The position numbers and the translations under genes were made by a program. A stretch of DNA of 12,202 nt, taken from positions 1-12,202 of the forward strand of contig JALZWI010000231.1 of NCBI GenBank assembly GCA_023299895.1, in the 5' to 3' direction. This DNA is from Arenicella sp. (GTDB lineage Bacteria; Pseudomonadota; Gammaproteobacteria; Arenicellales; Arenicellaceae). Position 1 is the first letter of the stretch. Each line of letters opens with the position of its first letter. Of the stretch, positions 7,359 to 12,202 are shown one piece after another. Below the pieces are notes generated by a model that did no database searches, had not been told where the DNA came from, and saw only the letters and a program-made list of their open reading frames with translations.

Positions 7359-9989
7359 TTGAAAAAATCTAGCTTCTTTCTATTTCTGGGTACTTTAGCT
7401 ACGTCGTTTTTGATGTTAGGCATGGTCATTGCTGCATTTTCAATAATACAAATAAATAAATCCTTGCCTGATGCACAAAGCATCAAAAACATCGAACTCA
7501 AAATTCCTTTGCGAGTTTATTCCTCTGACAACCAGCTGATTTCTGAGTTTGGAGATGAACGCCGCAAACCAATATCAATTGAAGAGACCCCTCAAGTTCT
7601 GATTAATGCAGTTATCGCGAGCGAAGACGACAATTTTTATTCGCATCAAGGAATTGATTTTTTTGGCCTAATCCGCGCAGCATTAGCAAATTTCAAATCT
7701 GGAGCTTCACAACAAGGCGCAAGCACTATTACCATGCAAGTTGCGCGCAATTTCTTTTTAACACCAGAAAAAACTTATACACGTAAGATCAGAGAAATTT
7801 TACTATCTATTAAATTAGAACAAATTCTAACTAAAAATGAAATTCTATCTTTATATCTCAATAAAATCTTTCTTGGGCATCGAGCCTACGGCTTTGGCGC
7901 CGCAGCTGATGTTTACTACGGCAAAGAATTGTCCGATTTATCATTAGCAGAAACTGCCGTCCTCGCCGGTCTACCTAAAGCACCTTCGACCAATAACCCT
8001 TTGCGCAACCCAACTCGCGCGCTGCAACGAAGGGCGTATGTCTTAGGCAGGATGTATGAACTAAATAATATCAGTCAATCCGACTATGAATTCGCGCTCG
8101 CACAACCATCTACAGCCAAAAGTCATTCTCGCGGCGTTGAATTATCCGCTCCCCACATTGCTGAAATGGTACGCGCGCACCTGATTGAAGGGCTCGGCGA
8201 AGATGCTTATTGGCAAGGTTTAAATGTTTACACTACGATTCAATCCAAAGAACAACAGGCAGCGCAACTAGCGCTGCGTACAGGCCTTAAGACCTATGAT
8301 CGCCGCCATGGTTTTCGCGGGCCAATCAAAAGGATTGACCTTGACGCACTAACGGAAGATCAAACAGCAGATGAAGAGCAAACCTTTTTAGCTTACTCTG
8401 ACATTCTTAGTGAAATTCCAAGCAGTCATGAGCAAATACCCGCGCTCGTTATTTCTAGCACGCCTGAAGCAAGCAATATCTACACCAATAACCACGGTAT
8501 GGTTACCTTGCTGTTAGAGAACACGAAATGGGCCAGAGCTTATAAAACAGCCAACCTGCGTGGTGATCCTCCAACCGATATCAGAAACCTATTAGAGCCC
8601 GGAGACATCGTTTATATAGAACCGACAGGCACTCTCGCACCGCAAGAGGCAGAATCAGATCAAACTGACGACGTAGTCTGGCAGTTGTCACAAATCCCAG
8701 ATGTAAGTGGTGCATTAATTTCTATGGATCCGGCCAACGGCAGAATCATTTCGTTAGTGGGCGGCTATGACTTCTTTCTTAATAAGTATAACAGGGCTGT
8801 TCAATCAATAAGGCAACCAGGCTCAAACATCAAACCATTTATCTATTCTGCTTCACTGGATAAGGGATATACCCCCGCTTCATTAATCAGTGGCGCACCA
8901 ATTGTCATTAAAGACGAGACAAATGGAACTGCGTGGCGACCAGAAAACTATTCTGGTGAATTTTTTGGCCCTACGCGTATGCGGTTAGCGTTAGCTAAAT
9001 CTATGAACCTAGTATCTATTCGATTGTTACGCTCAATCGGCATACCCTATGCGCGTGAATACGCCGAACGTTTCGGCATAGACATGAGCCGTTTCTCCCC
9101 AACTCTAACCATGGCACTCGGCTCTGGCGGAGTTACTCCACTTGAGTTGATCAGTGCTTACAGTACCATTGCAAATAGCGGTTATAAAATAGAGCCCTAT
9201 TTCATTGACCATATAACCGACAAATCCGGCAATATTATCTACCAAGCACAACAACCTAAATATTGTGATGATTGTTATTTAGAGTATCTGAAAAAATATC
9301 TCCCGGTTGAACTGACTGAGATTGCCATTGCAGAAATTCCCGAAAAACTCGAAAATTTAACCGAGCTTCGAAAACATCATCAAACTGACAACATTCAAGA
9401 ATTGAGCTATATAGCCCCAAGGGTTATGAGTAGAGCAAATAATTTTTTAACGGTGAGTATGCTCAAAGATGTCGTTAAATCAGGCACAGGTCGAAAAGCA
9501 TTAGCACTCAACAGGCAAGACTTGGCTGGCAAAACTGGCACGACTAATGACTATGTGGATGCCTGGTTTACTGGTTTTAATTCAAAAGTGGCAACAACTG
9601 TTTGGGTCGGTTTTGATGAGCCATCCAGTTTGGGTAGAGGCGAAGCAGGTGGTGTCGCCGCCTTACCAATCTGGGTTGAATATATGCGTACAGGCCTCAC
9701 GGACATCGAACAAGATTCAGAAGTACTGCCTGAATATATTGAACAAGGATATATTAACCCTACCTCTGGGCAACGCACCGATGAGTTAGACTTTGGAGCA
9801 ATATCAGAATATTTCGTCATTGATGAGCTTGCTCCTGACACTCTGGGTGAACCGCTTGCTGAGATTAACTCAACTTATGAAAACGACGACGACATTTACG
9901 ATGAAAATCGTCTCGAACTTGAACAGCCAGAACAAGATCCACAAACTCGAATCATTGATTCAGGTACAGATACCGATGGTTTATTTTAA
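7359..9989 (+). CDS. mrcA: Penicillin-binding protein 1A, bifunctional transglycosylase/transpeptidase
   Basis: PBP1A polymerises lipid II into glycan strands and cross-links the stem peptides; it is anchored in the inner membrane and acts in the periplasm. The 876-residue product has an N-terminal membrane helix (about 5-32). The GT51 transglycosylase domain (about 70-235) has the catalytic Glu89 in SEDDNFYSHQG, plus GASTITMQVARN, RKIREILLSIKLE and GLPKAPS. An OB-like insert follows (about 315-430). The transpeptidase domain has the nucleophile Ser489 in SNIK, S548-M-N, and KTGT at 725-728. The tail (about 805-876) is acidic. All catalytic motifs are intact and the length is usual. The start is TTG: no ATG exists between an in-frame stop at 7314 and the membrane helix, and no Shine-Dalgarno sequence is visible. 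Divergence from pilM is conserved in gammaproteobacteria. Also called ponA. Confidence 0.96.
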   Translation: MKKSSFFLFLGTLATSFLMLGMVIAAFSIIQINKSLPDAQSIKNIELKIPLRVYSSDNQLISEFGDERRKPISIEETPQVLINAVIASEDDNFYSHQGIDFFGLIRAALANFKSGASQQGASTITMQVARNFFLTPEKTYTRKIREILLSIKLEQILTKNEILSLYLNKIFLGHRAYGFGAAADVYYGKELSDLSLAETAVLAGLPKAPSTNNPLRNPTRALQRRAYVLGRMYELNNISQSDYEFALAQPSTAKSHSRGVELSAPHIAEMVRAHLIEGLGEDAYWQGLNVYTTIQSKEQQAAQLALRTGLKTYDRRHGFRGPIKRIDLDALTEDQTADEEQTFLAYSDILSEIPSSHEQIPALVISSTPEASNIYTNNHGMVTLLLENTKWARAYKTANLRGDPPTDIRNLLEPGDIVYIEPTGTLAPQEAESDQTDDVVWQLSQIPDVSGALISMDPANGRIISLVGGYDFFLNKYNRAVQSIRQPGSNIKPFIYSASLDKGYTPASLISGAPIVIKDETNGTAWRPENYSGEFFGPTRMRLALAKSMNLVSIRLLRSIGIPYAREYAERFGIDMSRFSPTLTMALGSGGVTPLELISAYSTIANSGYKIEPYFIDHITDKSGNIIYQAQQPKYCDDCYLEYLKKYLPVELTEIAIAEIPEKLENLTELRKHHQTDNIQELSYIAPRVMSRANNFLTVSMLKDVVKSGTGRKALALNRQDLAGKTGTTNDYVDAWFTGFNSKVATTVWVGFDEPSSLGRGEAGGVAALPIWVEYMRTGLTDIEQDSEVLPEYIEQGYINPTSGQRTDELDFGAISEYFVIDELAPDTLGEPLAEINSTYENDDDIYDENRLELEQPEQDPQTRIIDSGTDTDGLF

Positions 9990-9990
9990 A

Positions 9991-10042
9991 CCTCACATAA
10001 TATAATTCTCATATTCTAAATTTGGAAAGAATTATCTTGAGG
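9991..10042. repeat. Inverted repeat just after mrcA
   Basis: ATAATTCT (10002-10009) and AGAATTAT (10028-10035) are perfect 8-bp arms around an 18-base interval. They are flanked by a second pair, CCTCA (9991-9995) and TGAGG (10038-10042), with unequal bulges of six and two bases. It starts two bases after the mrcA stop. It may be a bidirectional hairpin at the end of the mrcA transcript, but no T run follows on the plus strand. Confidence 0.4.
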
Positions 10043-10133
10043 GGCTATAGTGCCAGAGAAACAAAACAAGCCACTATTGCTGAGTTAGAAACTATCGATG
10101 TTAGCAAAAACCTATAACTATCCCTTTAGATAG

Positions 10134-10401
10134 CTATATCAAAAAAAACAGGGAGTGGCTGAACATCGTTTAAATGTTTTAGAACCATTTGATGGCAGAA
10201 GGGGTAATTCGAACAGCTAATGCTGCTGTTGAAATTGCCGATACAAATAATATATCAGCACCCACGGTGCATAGACGGTTGGTACTTTATGAAAACTCAG
10301 GCCGGCTTTTTTCATTAGCACCATCAAGCCCTAATGACAAAGAAAAACTAAACGTTGATGATTGTTCGCTGTATCAACATTTCGCAAATCATATAAATTA
10401 A
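10134..10401 (+). pseudogene. Remnant of an rve/Mu-type (TniA-like) transposase, N-terminal DNA-binding part, frameshifted
   Basis: Two adjacent frames read as consecutive pieces of one protein. The first (10134 on) gives GVAEHRLNVLEPF. One reading-frame step near 10188 leads to AEGVIRTANAAVEIADTNN, then ISAPTVHRRLVLYENSGRL and SLAPSS...KEKL, ending at TAA 10399-10401. This order matches the N-terminal helix-turn-helix region of integrase-core transposases of the Mu/TniA group: a xxRxxVLxP segment, a GV...AA segment, then S.xT.xRxLxxYxxxG and LAP, with a basic linker. The DDE catalytic domain is entirely missing, so it cannot be active. Possible further upstream residue: an open piece near 10040-10110 beginning GYSARE. 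I recognised this by pattern only; a database comparison would decide it. If wrong, it is simply non-coding DNA. Confidence 0.45.
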
Positions 10402-10431
10402 CACTTGTCCGCGTAACCCACTAGAGTGTTA
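10399..10431. repeat. Inverted repeat at the end of the transposase remnant
   Basis: TAACACT (10399-10405) and AGTGTTA (10425-10431) are perfect 7-bp arms separated by 19 bases. The first arm includes the stop codon of the remnant. No T run follows on either strand, so a terminator is doubtful. Confidence 0.35.
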
Positions 10432-10454
10432 TGAGACAATTAATTATTTACCCA

Positions 10455-10497
10455 ATGCTAGGGGCTTGCCATGAAGATAACCATACTTAACTAGCAT
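10455..10497. repeat. Inverted repeat, 7-bp arms
   Basis: ATGCTAG (10455-10461) and CTAGCAT (10491-10497) are perfect arms 29 bases apart, just downstream of the minus-strand gene that ends at 10566. No T run follows. Function is unknown, and the match could be chance. Confidence 0.28.
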
Positions 10498-10565
10498 CGG
10501 CTACACTCATCACACCACAATTTCATATCGAAGTTAATCTAAAAACATTCTGACCTTAGATAATT

Positions 10566-10964
10566 TTAACAATTTTCGTAAGTTATGCTTACTTCTTTAA
10601 ACTGGTCCAGTTTGTGAGTTCTAAACTCACCACCTAGATCAGGACATTGAATAAGCAATTTAAACTTTTCACCTTCGACCCAATGAATACTAAAGTCTTC
10701 AGTGCATATGGAAGTCTCAAAGACAATCGATTGACCTCCATGAAAATTAAAATACTTCATATCACCGCCCAACTGAATAATTGAAGTTGTAAACGAGCAG
10801 TATCCTACACCTGAATCAAGGTGACTATAAGCTAAATATTTTTTATTTTTATTTGGTTTTATTTCAAGAATAGATCGCGGATCTTCAGCCATTTGAACGT
10901 ACATAACTAGAGCAAGCATCAGGAAAAAAAGTATCCCTAAGACAATGAGTATTATTTTTTTCAT
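10566..10964 (-). CDS. Small membrane-anchored protein of unknown function
   Basis: The 132-residue product has a basic MKK start and one strongly hydrophobic helix (about residues 3-23), so it is probably an inner-membrane protein with its C-terminal part in the periplasm. The remaining domain looks beta-rich and contains four cysteines (56, 87, 107 and the C-terminal residue 132), which could form two disulfides. Patterns such as NKKYLAYSHLDSGVGYCSFTTSI and the later IHWVEGEKFKLLIQC recall small anchored proteins in which a 'Cys-x-x-Thr-Thr' strand is followed by 'W....kL.I.C'. I cannot name the family with confidence. The ATG at 10964 has no clear ribosome site. It lies between a transposase remnant and recQ, on recQ's strand but 137 bases beyond it. 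The location suggests an accessory gene. Confidence 0.72.
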   Translation of the reverse strand: MKKIILIVLGILFFLMLALVMYVQMAEDPRSILEIKPNKNKKYLAYSHLDSGVGYCSFTTSIIQLGGDMKYFNFHGGQSIVFETSICTEDFSIHWVEGEKFKLLIQCPDLGGEFRTHKLDQFKEVSITYENC

Positions 10965-11101
10965 TTCAAAAAACTTTGTTATTTAACCCCATTACGTTAG
11001 CGCTTATTTATGAAAGCTGGAGTTCCCACCATTGGTTCTATTTTTTTCTCTAAATGCCGCGCTCTACAAGCATCAGCAAGTAAACACCATTAAATATTCA
11101 T
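10965..11101. other. Short gap between recQ and the 132-residue gene
   Basis: These 137 bases hold the recQ 3' hairpin at one end and the upstream region of the small minus-strand gene. I see no convincing promoter hexamer pair; CATAAA near 11007-11012 on the minus strand has no matching -35. The small gene could be read through from recQ or have a weak promoter of its own. Confidence 0.4.
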
Positions 11102-11115
11102 TTAATTTGAATATT
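11093..11115 (-). repeat. A+T-rich hairpin spanning the recQ stop codon
   Basis: AATATTC (11093-11099) and GAATATT (11109-11115) are perfect 7-bp arms around a 9-base loop that contains the recQ TAA. The 3' arm on the minus strand is followed by TAATGG rather than a T run. It may protect the mRNA end or act as a weak terminator; the low G+C makes chance quite possible. Confidence 0.3.
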
Positions 11116-12202
11116 CGCATAGTATTTGCAAAAATTCATCTCCAAACCTATCCAACTTAACTTCTCCAACGCCGTTAATTGTTAATAACTCAGCATTGTC
11201 TTTAGGCCGATACTGCATCATCTCCATCAAAGTCGCGTCATGAAAAATATGAAATGGTGGCACACCTTGATCGTCGGCAAGGCGCTTGCGGCATTCTTTT
11301 AAGGCGCCCCATAACGCTCGGTCAGACTCATCAACTTTGATCGGCAATTTTTTCGCGCGCTCTGGCTTAGCAGACAAGGCATCTTCGCGTAAAAAAAGTT
11401 TAATCTCACCTTTTAACAAACCTCGAGCTTTTTCCGTTAATTGTATTGCGCCATATTGTGTATCATTCACAAACAAATAATTTTGCACAATTAATTGGCG
11501 AATCATTGAGCGCCACTGCTGATCACTTCGATTTTCACCTATCCCATAAGTGGTCAATTTATGGTGGCCGAACTGCCTTACCTTGGCAGTGTCTTTACCG
11601 CGTAAAACGTCTATAACTTGCCCAGCACCAAAGCGCTGATCCGTGCGATAAATGTTCGACAATAGTTTTTGTGCATCTTCTGTCGCATTCCAAGTTTTGG
11701 GTGGATTCAAGCACACATCGCAATTACCACAGGCCTCTTTTCGCTCTTCACCAAAGTAGCCAAGCAAAGACCTACGACGACACGTATTTGTCTCGCACCA
11801 TGCCAATAAGCTATCAATCTTTGTTCGTTCCGCACGCTTTATTTGATCTGGCGCATTAGATCCCTGCACCATTTGCACAATACGTACCACATCTTGCAGA
11901 CCGTAAACCATCCAGGCAACACTCGGCAGACTATCACGGCCAGCACGACCTGTTTCCTGATAGTAGGCTTCTATATTTTTAGGTAAATCGAGGTGAGCAA
12001 CGAAACGCACATCAGGCTTATCAATCCCCATGCCAAAAGCAATGGTAGCAACAATAACGACCCCATCTTCGCGCAAGAATCGAGTCAAATGCTCAGATCG
12101 CTGCTCATTACTCAAACCAGCATGGTATGGCAAAGCTTTAACAGCTTTACCATCCAACCAAGCAGCAATGCCATCAACCCTATTACGCGACATGCAATAG
12201 AC
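11102..12202 (-). CDS. recQ: ATP-dependent DNA helicase RecQ, C-terminal 366 residues, cut by the right edge
   Basis: RecQ is a 3'-to-5' DNA helicase acting in recombination and repair of stalled forks. The start lies beyond the window: the frame stays open through VYC at the edge, and the first in-window ATG (12193) is internal. The visible part begins in the second RecA-like lobe (YHAGLSNEQR, VVIVATIAFGMGIDKPDVRFVAH). Motif VI follows as QETGRAGRD (codons at 11933-11959), with its arginine finger. The RQC zinc site comes next (TCRRRSLLGYFGE, then CGNCDVC at about 11711-11731, four cysteines in all), then a winged-helix region. The HRDC domain is at the end, with LWGALKECRKRLAD, VPPFHIFHDATLMEM and LLTINGVGEVKLDRFG. 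All expected C-terminal domains are present, so this is full-type RecQ and not a short paralogue. Confidence 0.96.
   Translation of the reverse strand, partial: VYCMSRNRVDGIAAWLDGKAVKALPYHAGLSNEQRSEHLTRFLREDGVVIVATIAFGMGIDKPDVRFVAHLDLPKNIEAYYQETGRAGRDSLPSVAWMVYGLQDVVRIVQMVQGSNAPDQIKRAERTKIDSLLAWCETNTCRRRSLLGYFGEERKEACGNCDVCLNPPKTWNATEDAQKLLSNIYRTDQRFGAGQVIDVLRGKDTAKVRQFGHHKLTTYGIGENRSDQQWRSMIRQLIVQNYLFVNDTQYGAIQLTEKARGLLKGEIKLFLREDALSAKPERAKKLPIKVDESDRALWGALKECRKRLADDQGVPPFHIFHDATLMEMMQYRPKDNAELLTINGVGEVKLDRFGDEFLQILCEYSN

Larger units (their letters stand above)
9990..10565. other. Degenerate A+T-rich gap between mrcA and the 132-residue gene
   Basis: This 576-base stretch holds no intact gene. 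It contains a frameshifted transposase remnant (annotated separately) and three short inverted repeats. The DNA is A+T-rich with many stops in all frames. No intrinsic terminator with a T run is evident for mrcA or for the convergent minus-strand gene. Confidence 0.7.

Noticed and set aside
10981..11001. Integron attC-like ends (GTTAAAT and GCTAAC on the minus strand) before the 132-residue gene
   Set aside because: The two pieces are too close together, there is no matching site after the gene, and no imperfect palindrome of attC size can be drawn.
1..12202. CRISPR array, tRNA, rRNA or a defence system
   Set aside because: I saw no spaced direct repeats, no cloverleaf with CCA end, no rRNA segments and no defence gene family in the window.

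Overview
The window looks like chromosomal DNA of a gammaproteobacterium with a type IV pilus system. It is moderately A+T-rich (around 40% G+C by eye). The main evidence is gene order: a leftward pilM-pilN-pilO-pilP-pilQ operon, then aroK and gltB on the same strand, with the penicillin-binding protein 1A gene (mrcA/ponA) diverging from pilM. This is the classic arrangement of Pseudomonas and relatives, and is recognisable in the E. coli mrcA-hof-aroK locus. I cannot assign a genus.

Layout from left to right. Positions 1-1108 (minus) hold the 5' part of gltB, the glutamate synthase large subunit, cut by the window edge. Positions 1109-1490 are a gene-free leader with a good sigma-70-type promoter for gltB. 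aroK (shikimate kinase) lies at 1491-1997. A strong intrinsic terminator at 2100-2130 separates it from pilQ. Positions 2155-7205 hold pilQ, pilP, pilO, pilN and pilM, tightly packed as one operon read leftward. Positions 7206-7358 are the divergent control region. mrcA runs rightward over 7359-9989. Positions 9990-10565 are A+T-rich and decayed, with a frameshifted N-terminal remnant of an rve/Mu-type transposase and several short inverted repeats. A small membrane-anchored protein of unknown function follows on the minus strand (10566-10964). The C-terminal 366 residues of RecQ helicase (minus) run off the right edge.

How the genes work together. PilM (cytoplasmic, actin-like), PilN and PilO (inner membrane) and PilP (lipoprotein) form the alignment complex that links the pilus motor to the PilQ outer-membrane secretin. 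PBP1A makes and cross-links the peptidoglycan that this complex spans. AroK and GltB are housekeeping enzymes (chorismate pathway, ammonia assimilation).

I did not find a convincing undescribed system. The points most worth a second look are: the missing aroB-damX segment between aroK and gltB; the roughly 230-nt gltB leader, with a possible 16-codon peptide whose ribosome binding site sits in a hairpin; TTG starts on both divergent genes pilM and mrcA; and the small accessory patch between mrcA and recQ. Starts for gltB, pilQ and pilM were chosen here from Shine-Dalgarno position and family length, and differ from the longest open frame or the first ATG.
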